From Azorinus chamasolen (Eukaryota > Mollusca > Bivalvia > Cardiida > Solecurtidae), in the NCBI GenBank assembly GCA_963576725.1, contig OY755241.1, positions 1,860,001-1,924,000 of the forward strand: a DNA stretch of 64,000 nucleotides. Reading direction: 5' to 3'. The position numbers were made by a program, and so were the translations under genes. This document shows positions 1 through 10,741 of the stretch, in pieces. The number at the start of each line of letters is the position of its first letter. Positions within the stretch are counted from its first letter, which is position 1. The notes below the pieces were generated by a model. The model had not been told where the DNA came from. It was given only the letters and a program-made list of their open reading frames with translations, and searched no databases.

Positions 1-2262
1 AATGAGATTAGCCGAACTCATCTTCCTATCATCCCTCATCATGTCATATCGTCGTCCATCGGCACTATATGACCTATACACTTGCGTATTGGAAAAGAGG
101 ATGGGAGGGGAAGACATCTGTTTTTGTGACAAAAACAAACCTCTAGTTTTCTATCCTTTCCCTTCATGTATGCTAATTTGAGTTTGCCAGCCAGGAATTT
201 CTCGGCCGGATCATCAACTTCCTCAACCAGACCCGGCGTTCAGCATTTTCCCATTCACTAAACAGCATTCTTGCTGCCTCTTCTCCGCTTTCATTCATTC
301 CGCGTCTTTCATTATATACAGTTAATCAAGCCACCGCCAGTGAGCGCAGCAATGTATATTTCTTAACATAAGAACTTAATTTTAAATTTGTTTTTAATGT
401 ATTCTTAAAAAATCTTTAATGATTCCTCACTGGGTAAATTTGCTGGCTTTCTGGCCTTTCAAGCAACTGCTTGGTCCATTGCTGTCTTGCACTAGGATAC
501 ATTTTAAAGAATTTATCTGTAGGCAATTTTGAAGTTTTTCAACTTTTCCTTCTTGTCGTCTTGTAATGACCAGTGTTTTCACAGATCTAAGTAATACTGC
601 ACAAAAAAGCGTTTTTCTCTGCACGACTTGATCAATTGTCAGCTGTTGTCATCTTGTTCAAGATCAAGTAAGTACTGTCTATTGAGCATGTCTTCTACTG
701 TTTTCTCCTCCCCACTGACTCCTTACGTAGCGGCTCCCATGAGCTGCTTTGCAGCGAATCGGGTTTATCATTAGCCGGATTCATCATGTGTAGTCTAACA
801 TTTGTATCAATTCATTTGTACAACAAACATCACAATCATTGTCATCCCTTAATCTGTTTAGAATGTCCTTAAAGTCTGTATTATTGCAAATCTTTTAAAA
901 AGTTTTCTGCAACAACTTTGGTTAAATATAGATTGAGGATTATTTGAAACGCCCCAGAGACCTTCCTACCTTGCCGTGGTTCTGAGGCCTACTTGTCACA
1001 GGGGATGTTTTTGTTTATTTGACGGAGATTATCCCCTCTGCCAAGAACTAAAAGGAAGGCAGGTCGGCGGTTTTGATCCCATCCGCTCGTTTGCAACGAA
1101 TGAGATTAGCCGAACTCATCTTCCTATCATCCCTCATCATGTCATATCGTCGTCCATCGGCACTATATGACCTATACACTTGCGTATTGGAAAAGAGGAT
1201 GGGAGGGGAAGACATCTGTTTTTGTGACAAAAACAAACCTCTAGTTTTCTATCCTTTCCCTTCATGTATGCTAATTTGAGTTTGCCAGCCAGGAATTTCT
1301 CGGCCGGATCATCAACTTCCTCAACCAGACCCGGCGTTCAGCATTTTCCCATTCACTAAACAGCATTCTTGCTGCCTCTTCTCCGCTTTCATTCATTCCG
1401 CGTCTTTCATTATATACAGTTAAGCCACCGCCAGTGAGCGCAGCAATGTATATTTCTTAACATAAGAACTTAATTTTAAATTTGTTTTTAATGTATTCTT
1501 AAAAAATCTTTAATGATTCCTCACTGGGTAAATTTGCTGGCTTTCTGGCCTTTCAAGCAACTGCTTGGTCCATTGCTGTCTTGCACTAGGATACATTTTA
1601 AAGAATTTATCTGTAGGCAATTTTGAAGTTTTTCAACTTTTCCTTCTTGTCGTCTTGTAATGACCAGTGTTTTCACAGATCTAAGTAATACTGCACAAAA
1701 AAGCGTTTTTCTCTGCACGACTTGATCAATTGTCAGCTGTTGTCATCTTGTTCAAGATCAAGTAAGTACTGTCTATTGAGCATGTCTTCTACTGTTTTCT
1801 CCTCCCCACTGACTCCTTACGTAGCGGCTCCCATGAGCTGCTTTGCAGCGAATCGGGTTTATCATTAGCCGGATTCATCATGTGTAGTTTAACATTTGTA
1901 TCAATTCATTTGTACAACAAACATCACAATCATTGTCATCCCTTAATCTGTTTAGAATGTCCTTAAAGTCTGTATTATTGCAAATCTTTTAAAAAGTTTT
2001 CTGCAACAACTTTGGTTAAATATAGATTGAGGATTATTTGAAAAACCCCAGAGACCTTCCTACCTTGCCGTGGTTCTGAGGCCTACTTGTCACAGGGGAT
2101 GTTTTTGTTTATTTGACGGAGATTATCCCCTCTGCCAAGAACTAAAAGGAAGGCAGGTCGGCGGTTTTGATCCCATCCGCTCGTTTGCAACGAATGAGAT
2201 TAGCCGAACTCATCTTCCTATCATCATGTCATATCGTCGTCCATCGGCACTATATGACCTAT
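1..2262. repeat. ~1.1 kb tandem array, first block
   Basis: Two full units (1-1098 and 1099-2192) and the first 70 bases of a third lie head to tail, counted from the shared word AATGAGATTAGCCG. The second unit is 4 bases shorter because ATCA is missing from its GTTAATCAAGCC site. Each unit holds a SINE-like module (about 951-1165 in the first) with a degenerate Pol III B box (GGTTTTGATCCC) and a tail ending in CACTATATGACCTAT. A 65-codon minus-strand frame recurs in each unit but only because the DNA recurs; no protein family is recognised in it. The third unit stops abruptly at 2262 where foreign repeats begin. Confidence 0.95.
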
Positions 2263-2565
2263 TCATTGTCGCAGTGCTATTAAACTCCAACTCACGGAAG
2301 GTGGGTTCGATCCCCGGCCGCGACAGACCAAAAGTCGTTAAAAGTTGGTACTAGTAGCTCCCTTGTCTACGTTCGACATTAAAGGTGTAGTTCTAGGACT
2401 GGTCGGCCCGGTGTCAGGATAATGTGACTGGGTGGGGTGCCCTTGCCATGTACCTGCGACAGGGGTATTCCAGTGAGGCAGCACTATAACTTGTTTCATG
2501 CGGGTACAGTCTACAAATAACTGAAATACTGTTGGTCGGACGTAAAACCCAACTCATTCACTCTT
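2263..2565 (+). mobile_element. tRNA-derived SINE, 5' truncated
   Basis: A Pol III B box (GGTTCGATCCC, 2304-2314) is followed by a conserved-looking core (GGTCGGCCCGGTGTCAGG, from about 2401) and a LINE-type 3' tail (CTGAAATACTGTTGG then CGTAAAACCCAACTC) ending in CATTCACTC. B box, core and LINE-like tail are the layout of molluscan V/Meta-type SINEs. No good A box is visible, so the head seems lost at the junction with the 1.1 kb array. Superfamily assignment is inference. Confidence 0.7.
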
Positions 2566-2581
2566 TGAAACACATTTGTGT

Positions 2582-2621
2582 TAGCTCACCAGAGCACAAA
2601 GGGCTCAGGGTGAGCTTTTGT
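2582..2621 (+). mobile_element. Orphan 5' head of an AGCTCACC Helentron-like element
   Basis: Only the head hairpin (AGCTCACC...GGTGAGCTTTTGT) is present. It lies between the SINE and a LINE 3' end and has no tandem monomers or CTTGT terminus. Confidence 0.7.
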
Positions 2622-3035
2622 AAATTAACTCATTCATTTTTACTTAAAGGTGAAGTTCAACCTGCATGTTTATTTTGTTTTGAGCATTATACAATTCAGC
2701 ACATTCTCATTGAATGTCCTGATTTAATCTTAATCAGAAATAGGTTCTTTCAAGCAGATTCCCTGAGGGAACTGTTTGAACTGGTAGAAATACCAAAAAT
2801 ATTCGAATTTTTAAAAGCCATTAATATATATTCTAAAATTTAAAAGGTATATTTTTAGAATGTCGATTATGTTTTGTCCTTATTTTGTTTACAATCCTGT
2901 TGATCGGGACTGACATTTACATAATCTAGTGAGATTATCTTTATTTGATTTCATCATATAGCTTTATTTACATTATTTATTCGGCTCTATATGACTATCA
3001 GTGTCGATGGGCCGTAAAACACCATTCATTCATTC
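2622..3035 (+). pseudogene. RNase-H-type non-LTR retrotransposon, C-terminal end and 3' UTR
   Basis: The frame 2622-2843 encodes the last ~73 residues of the LINE seen again at 8770-14340, beginning KLTHSFLLKGE. It has a CLFC-x12-HILIEC zinc-knuckle-like motif of the kind that ends I-group LINE polyproteins, and it stops after KAINIYSKI. A 3' UTR of ~190 bases follows, ending GGGCCGTAAAACACC and (CATT)n. The endonuclease and reverse transcriptase are absent, so this is a dead 5'-truncated copy. The clade is inferred from the C terminus only. Confidence 0.8.
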
Positions 3036-3329
3036 CAAAAAGGGTTCAGGATTAAAATGTTCAAAAACATATGCTTACAGCTACCACCATCAGCTCTGTT
3101 TAGCAGAGCATATATCGACCTGATATCCTGGTAGCTTTCTTTGTGTAAAGAGATATCCACCCATGTGGTCAAAGAATTGTTTTGGTTCAGAGGTCATATC
3201 CAAGCGTGCACACACTGATAACATGTCTCACTCGTGTGGCATTTACTGAAATCTTAGTTGTGCCATTTCACAAGTCTCTGCCACTGCATGTCATTATGAG
3301 CAATGTGTTTGGAAATAAGAGTGGTTGTC
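3036..3329. other. Unassigned spacer
   Basis: No coding frame, RNA gene or recognised repeat is visible here. Confidence 0.5.
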
Positions 3330-4595
3330 TCTATTTGATTTCAGCTTATACATGTCTTTATTATCCCCCTCCGCATAGCGGAGGGTGTTATAGGAATGGC
3401 CTCCGTCCGTCTGTCCGTAACAATTTCGTGTCCGCTCCATATCTCCTATACCCCTTGAAGGATTTTCAAGAAACTTGCCTCAAATGTTAACCAAGTTGAG
3501 ACGATGTGCAGATCATATGTGGCAGATATGTCGACTCAAGGTCAAGGTCACATTTGAAGGTCAAGGGTTTTAACCTTCAATTTCCATTGCATTTTTGTGT
3601 CCGCTCCATATCTTCTAAACCCTTTGAAGGATTTTCATAAAACTTGAGTCAAATGTTAACCAAATTAAGACGATGTGCAGAACACATGTGGCAGTCATGT
3701 CGGCTCAAGTTCAAGGTCACATTTGAAGGTCAAGTGTTTAAACCTTCAGTTGCCATTACAGTTTCGTGTCCGCTCCATATCTTCTAAACCCTTTGAAGGA
3801 TTTTCATAAAACTTGAGTCAAATATTAAATGAATTGAGACGATGTGCAGAACCCATGCGGCAGTCATGTTGGCTCAAGGTCAAGGTCACGTTTGAAGGTC
3901 AAGTGTTCTAACCTTTAATTTCGGTTACATTTTCGTGTCCGCTCCATATCTTCTAAAGCCTTTGAAGGATTTTCATAAAAGTTTAGTTAAATGTTAGCTA
4001 AATTGAGACGATGTGCAGAACACATGTGCCAGTCATGTCGGCTCAAGGTCAAGGTCACATTTGAAGATCAAGTGTTCTTACCTTCAATTTCAATTATAGT
4101 TTCGTTATCTCCTATACCCCTTGAAGGATTTTCAAGAAACTTGCCTCAAATGTTAACCACATGGAGACAATGTGCAGAACATATGTGGCAGTCATGTCGG
4201 CTCAAGGTCAAGGTCACATTTGAAGGCCAAGTGATTTAATCTTCAATTTCCATTACATTTCGTGACCGCTCCATATCTTCTAAACCATTTGAAGGATTTT
4301 CATAAAACTTGAGTCAAATATTAACCGAATTGATATGATGTGCAGAACACATGTGGCAGTCATGTCGGGTCAAGGTCACATTTGAAAGTTGTGTTCTTAC
4401 CTTCAGTTTCCATTATATTTGTTTCCGCATACTATTTTCTTAACAACTGGAAGGTATCACCTTAAGGTCAATGTCTTAATTTAGGTGGCGGCGGTGGGGG
4501 ATATAGCTGTCCTTTGGACTGCCTTGTTTACATTATTCATTCGGCTCTAAATAACCATCAGTGTCGATAGGCCGTAAAACACCATTCATTCATTC
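3330..4595 (+). mobile_element. LINE 3' tail split by a Helentron-like element
   Basis: CTATTTGATTTCAGC... at 3336-3362 resumes at about 4529 as TTACATTATTCATTCGGC and ends in GGCCGTAAAACACC plus CATTCATTC at 4595. Joined, the two halves match the 3' UTR at 2920-3035, so this is one LINE tail interrupted by the element at 3363-4528. Confidence 0.75.
3363..4528 (+). mobile_element. Helentron-like non-autonomous element, ATCCCCCTCCGC family
   Basis: The head ATCCCCCTCCGC forms a hairpin with GCGGAGGG and leads into CCGTCCGTCTGTCCG. About six tandem monomers of ~169 bp follow; TCCGCTCC recurs at about 3430, 3599, 3768 and 3937. The inverted word returns as GCGGTGGGGGAT, then a GTCCTTTGGAC hairpin and CCTTGT. 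No protein is encoded. The order head word, tandem core, inverted word, hairpin, CTTGT matches Helentron-associated elements (HINEs). It sits at a TT inside a LINE tail. Confidence 0.7.
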
Positions 4596-4647
4596 TTACA
4601 CAAAAGTTATATCTGTCTGCAACCAACTGGTATTAGTACAGGGACGT

Positions 4648-7600
4648 ATTTTCTATCCTTTCCCTTCATATATGCTAATTTGAGTTTGCCAGCCAGGAAT
4701 TTCTCGGCCGGATCATCAACTTTCTCAACCAGACCCGGCGTTCAGCATTTTCCCCATTCACTAAACAGCATTCTTGCTGCCTCTTCTCCGCTTTCATTCA
4801 TTCCGCGTCTTTCATTATATACAGTTAATCAAGCCACCGCCAGTGAGCGCAGCAATGTATATTTCTTGACATAAGAACTTAATTTTAAATTTGTTTTTAA
4901 TGTATTTTTAAAAAAATCTTTGATTCCTCACTGGGTAAATTTGCTGGCTTTCTGGCCTTTCAAGCAACTGCTTGGTCCATTGCTGTCTTGCACTAGGATA
5001 CATTTTAAAGAATTTATCTGTAGGCAATTTTGAAGTTTTTTCAACTTTTCCTTCTTGTCGTCTTGTAATGACCAGTGTTTTCACAGGTCTAAGTAATACT
5101 GCACAAAAAAGCGTTTTTCTCTGCACGACTTGATCAATTGTCAGCTGTTGTCATCTTGTTCAAGATCAAGTAAGTACTGTCTATTGAGCATGTTTTCTAC
5201 TGTTTTCTCCTCCCCACTGACTCCTTACGTAGCGGCTCCCATGAGCTGCTTTGCAGCGAATCGGGTTTATCATTAGCACGTAGCGGCTCCCATGAGCTGC
5301 TTTGCAGCGAATCGGGTTTATCATTAGCCGGATTCATCATGTGTAGTCTAACATTTGTATCAATTCATTTGTACAACAAACATCACAATCATTGTCATCC
5401 CTTAATCTGTTTAGAATGTCCTTAAAGTCTGTATTATTGCAAATCTTTTAAAAAGTTTTCTGCAACAACTGGTTAAATATAGATTGAGGATTATTTGAAA
5501 CACCCCAAAGACCTTCCTACCTTGCCCTGGTTCTGAGGCCTACTTGTCACAGGGGATGTTTTTGTTTATTTGACGGAGATTATCCCCTCTGCCAAGAACT
5601 AAAAGGAAGGCAGGTCGGTGGTTTTGATCCCATCCGCTCGTTTGCAACGAATGAGATTAGCCGAACTCATCTTCCTATCATCCCTCATCATGTCATATCG
5701 TCGTCCATCGGCACTATATGACCTATACACTTGCGTATTGGAAAAGAGGATGGGAGGGGAAGACATCTGTTTTTGTGACAAAAACAAACCTCTAGTTTTC
5801 TATCCTTTCCCCTCATGTATGCTAATTTGAGTTTGCCAGCCAGGAATTTCTCGGCCGGATCATCAACTTCCTCAACCAGACCCGGCGTTCAGCATTTTCC
5901 CATTCACTAAACAGCATTCTTGCTGCCTCTTCTCCGCTTTCATTCATTCCGCGTCTTTCATTATATACAGTTAATCAAGCCACCGCCAGTGAGCGCAGCA
6001 ATGTATATTTCTTAACATAAGAACTTAATTTTAAATTTGTTTTTAATGTATTCTTAAAACATATTTAATGATTCCTCACTGGGTAAATTTGCTGGCTTTC
6101 TGGCCTTTCAAGCAACTGCTTGGTCCATTGCTGTCTTGCACTAGGATACATTTTAAAGAATTTATCTGTAGGCAATTTTGAAGTTTTTCAACTTTTCCTT
6201 CTTGTCGTCTTGTAATGACCAGTGTTTTCACAGATCTAAGTAATACTGCACAAAAAAGCGTTTTTCTCTGCACGACTTGATCAATTGTCAGCTGTTGTCA
6301 TCTTGTTCAAGATCAAGTAAGTACTGTCTATTGAGCATGTCTTCTACTGTTTTCTCCTCCCCACTGACTCCTTACGTAGCGGTTCCCATGAGCTGCTTTG
6401 CAGCGAATCGGGTTTATCATTAGCCGGATTCATCATGTGTAGTCTAACATTTGTATCAATTCATTTGTACAACAAACATCACAATCAGTGTCATCCCTTA
6501 ATCTGTTTAGAATGTCCTTAAAGTCTGTATTATTGCAAATCTTTTAAAAAGTTTTCTGCAACAACTTTGGTTAAATATAGATTGAGGATTATTTGAAACA
6601 CCCCAGAGACCTTCCTACCTTGCCGTGGTTCTGAGGCCTACTTGTCACAGGGGATGTTTTTGTTTATTTGACGGAGATTATCCCCTCTGCCAAAAACTAA
6701 AAGGAAGGCAGGTCGGTGGTTTTGATCCCATCCGCTCGTTTGCAACGAATGAGATTAGCCGAACTCATCTTCCTATCATCCCTCATCATGTCATATCGTC
6801 GTCCATCGGCACTATATGACCTATACACTTGCGTATTGGAAAAGAGGATGGGAGGGGAAGACATCTGTTTTTGTGACAAAAACAAACCTCTAGTTTTCTA
6901 TCCTTTCCCCTCATGTATGCTAATTTGAGTTTGCCAGCCAGGAATTTCTCGGCCGGATCATCAACTTCCTCAACCAGACCCGGCGTTCAGCATTTTCCCA
7001 TTCACTAAACAGCATTCTTGCTGCCTCTTCTCCGCTTTCATTCATTCCGCGTCTTTCATTATATACAGTTAATCAAGCCACCGCCAGTGAGCGCAGCAAT
7101 GTATATTTCTTAACATAAGAACTTAATTTTAAATTTGTTTTTAATGTATTCTTAAAAAATATTTAATGATTCCTCACTGGGTAAATTTGCTGGCTTTCTG
7201 GCCTTTCAAGCAACTGCTTGGTCCATTGCTGTCTTGCACTAGGATACATTTTAAAGAATTTATCTGTAGGCAATTTTGAAGTTTTTCAACTTTTCCTTCT
7301 TGTCGTCTTGTAATGACCAGTGTTTTCACAGATCTAAGTAATACTGCACAAAAAAGCGTTTTTCTCTGCACGACTTGATCAATTGTCAGCTGTTGTCATC
7401 TTGTTCAAGATCAAGTAAGTACTGTCTATTGAGCATGTCTTCTACTGTTTTCTCCTCCCCACTGACTCCTTACGTAGCGGCTCCCATGAGCTGCTTTGCA
7501 GCGAATCGGGTTTATCATTAGCCGGATTCATCATGTGTAGTCTAACATTTGTATCAATTCATTTGTACAACAAACATCACAATCATTGTCATCCCTTAAT

Positions 7601-8752
7601 CTGTTTAGAATGTCCTTAAAGTCTGTATTATTGCAAATCTTTTAAAAAGTTTTCTGCAACAACTTTGGTTAAATATAGATTGAGGATTATTTGAAACACC
7701 CCAGAGACCTTCCTACCTTGCCGTGGTTCTGAGGCCTACTTGTCACAGGGGATGTTTTTGTTTATTTGACGGAGATTATCCCCTCTGCCAAGAACTAAAA
7801 GGAAGGCAGGTCGGCGGTTTTGATCCCATCCGCTCGTTTGCAACGAATGAGATTAGCCGAACTCATCTTCCTATCATCCCTCATCATGTCATATCGTCGT
7901 CCATCGGCACTATATGACCTATACACTTGCGTATTGGAAAAGAGGATGGGAGGGGAAGACATCTGTTTTTGTGACAAAAACAAACCTCTAGTTTTCTATC
8001 CTTTCCCTTCATGTATGCTAATTTGAGTTTGCCAGCCAGGAATTTCTCGGCCGGATCATCAACTTCCTCAACCAGACCCGGCGTTCAGCATTTTCCCATT
8101 CACTAAACAGCATTCTTGCTGCCTCTTCTCCGCTTTCATTCATTCCGCGTCTTTCATTATATACAGTTAATCAAGCCACCGCCAGTGAGCGCAGCAATGT
8201 ATATTTCTTAACATAAGAACTTAATTTTAAATTTGTTTTTAATGTATTCTTAAAAAATCTTTAATGATTCCTCACTGGGTAAATTTGCTGGCTTTCTGGC
8301 CTTTCAAGCAACTGCTTGGTCCATTGCTGTCTTGCACTAGGATACATTTTAAAGAATTTATCTGTAGGCAATTTTGAAGTTTTTCAACTTTTCCTTCTTG
8401 TCGTCTTGTAATGACCAGTGTTTTCACAGATCTAAGTAATACTGCACAAAAAAGCGTTTTTCTCTGCACGACTTGATCAATTGTCAGCTGTTGTCATCTT
8501 GTTCAAGATCAAGTAAGTACTGTCTATTGAGCATGTCTTCTACTGTTTTCTCCTCCCCACTGACTCCTTACGTAGCGGCTCCCATGAGCTGCTTTGCAGC
8601 GAATCGGGTTTATCATTAGCCGGATTCATCATGTGTAGTCTAACATTTGTATCAATTCATTTGTACAACAAACATCACAATCATTGTCATCCCTTAATCT
8701 GTTTAGAATGTCCTTAAAGTCTGTATTATTGCAAATCTTTTAAAAAGTTTTC
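4648..8752. repeat. ~1.1 kb tandem array, second block
   Basis: A unit lacking its first ~145 bases (4648-5649), two 1098-bp units (5650-6747, 6748-7845) and a partial unit (7846-8752) continue the array. The partial first unit carries a perfect 51-bp direct duplication (5227-5277 and 5278-5328). Differences between full units are few single bases, so the array is recently amplified or homogenised. Confidence 0.95.
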
Positions 8753-8769
8753 ATTGACATCCCTTAAAG

Positions 8770-9167
8770 AGGAAGTCCCTACAATGATCGCATATTTTCA
8801 ATATCATTATCATTATTAAAAAAACTTGTTTTAAAATACCATGAAATGTCTAATTCAAAAGATGTAATATTTTGTTGGATACCTAGTCATTGTGGAATAC
8901 AGGGCAACGAGAGGGCGGACCTTGCAGCGAAGTCTGCGCTTGAATCGCCTGAATCTGATATGAGATTACCGTATTCGGATTTCAAACCACAAATTACTAG
9001 ACATATTCTATATAAATGGCAGGAGTCTTGGAATGAGGAAATTCATAACAAGCTCCATGCTGTTAAACCTATTTTAGGTGAACATTTTTGTTCATGCTTG
9101 CCAATTCGGCGTGATGAGGTCGTATTGGCCAGAATAAGAATTGGACATTCTTAACTCATTCATTTTT
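8770..9167 (+). pseudogene. Non-LTR retrotransposon fragment with RNase H C terminus
   Basis: An open frame reads from about 8770 (IFSISLSLLKKL) through VIFCWIPSHCGIQGNERADL, the DE-helix and catalytic-Asp end of a LINE-encoded RNase H, then a linker with DEVVLARIRIGHS. It is cut at 9167 in CATTTTT by the element at 9168-13380 and resumes at 13381 with LLKGEV. RNase H downstream of RT is a feature of the I group and some Jockey-group LINEs. RT and endonuclease are missing. The frame is slightly damaged at the RIGHS/LTHS junction. Confidence 0.85.
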
Positions 9168-10741
9168 ATACGCCCACCTAATAAAGGTGGTCGTATATTG
9201 TCGTGGCCCTGTCCGTTCGTTCGTCCGTCAACATTTTGTTTGTCCGCTGTTTTCTGGGAAAACTATTTGACAGATATTAATGAAACTTCACACAAATGTT
9301 TAATGCATCAAGATCTGAAGCTGAGTTGATTCTGAGGCACATTTGATTTTTCATTTCAGAGTTATGGCCCTTGTCCTAAAAAATATGCAGATAGTCTGTC
9401 CGCTGTTTTCTGGGAAAACTATTTAAGAGATATTAATGAAACTTCACACAAATGTTTAATGCATCAAGATCTGAAGCTGAGTCGATTCTGAGGTTCATTT
9501 GATTTGTCGTTTCGGATTTATGGTCCTTTTACTTAAAAAATAGTGCAAATACATGCAAATAGTTTATCCGCTGTTTTCTGGGAAAACCATTTGACAGATA
9601 TTAATGAAACTTCACACAAATGTTTAATGCATCGAGATCTGAAGCTGAGGTGATTCTGAGGTTCATTTGATTTTTCATTTCAGAGTTGTGGCCCTTGTCC
9701 TTAAAAAATATGCAAATAGCTTGTCCGCCGTTTTCTGGAAAAACTATTTGAGAGATATTAATGAAACTTCACACGAATGTTTAATGCATCAAGATCTGAA
9801 GCTGAGTCAATTCTAAGGTTCATTTGATTTGTCGTTTCGGAGTTATGGCCCTTGTATTTAAAAAATAATGCAAATAGTTTGTCTGCCGTTTTCTGAGAAA
9901 ACTATTTGAGAGATATTAATGAAACTTCACACAAATGTTTAATGAATCAAGATCTGAAACTGAATTGATTCTGAGGATCATTTGATTTTTCTTTTCAGAG
10001 TTATGGCCCTTGTCCTTAAAAAATAATGCAAATACATGCATATTGTTTGTCCGCTGTTTTCTGGGAAAACTATTTGAGAGATATTAATGAAACTTCACAC
10101 AAATGTTTAATGCATCAAGATCTGAAACTGAATTGATTCCGAGGATCATTTGATTCTTCTTTTCAGAGTTATGGCCCTTGTCCTTAAAAAATAATGCAAA
10201 TACATGCAAATAGTTTGTCCTCTGTTTTCTGGCAAAACTGTTTGACAGATATTAATGAAACTTGATACACATGTTTAATGCATCAAGACCTGAAGCTAAG
10301 TCGATTCTGAGGATCATTTGATTTGTTGTTTCGGAGTTATGGCCCTTGCACTTAAAAAAATAATGCAAATCTATGCAAATATGAGGATGGCCATAACTTT
10401 TTCATTTGAAATGATATTTACTTCAAATTTTTTATATGGTTAAACCTTAATGTGAATTTTCACATATATTGCGGGGGTTTTGATATGTCATTTTATTCTA
10501 AAGTTATGGTCCTTGAACTTTGTGTGTTCATTGCTTTGTTTGTCGGTCAACTTTTAGTTTGTCTGTTGTTTTCTGGGAAAACTATTAAAATGATATAAAT
10601 GAAACGTAACACAAATGTTTTAAGCAACAAAATTTGAAGCTGAGTTTATTTTGAGGTTCATTCAGTTTGTCTTTACAGAGTTATGGCCGTTGCACTTTAC
10701 AAAAATCTGCAAAAATGAGGATTAGCTGTAACTTTTTTATT

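Noticed and set aside
427..624. Recurring 65-codon minus-strand frame in each 1.1 kb unit
   Set aside because: It recurs because the DNA unit recurs; no recognisable domain, and the unit at 4908-5126 breaks it with a frame shift.
2281..2320. Functional tRNA gene at GGTTCGATCCCCGGC
   Set aside because: No A box or acceptor stem, and a SINE core and LINE-type tail follow.
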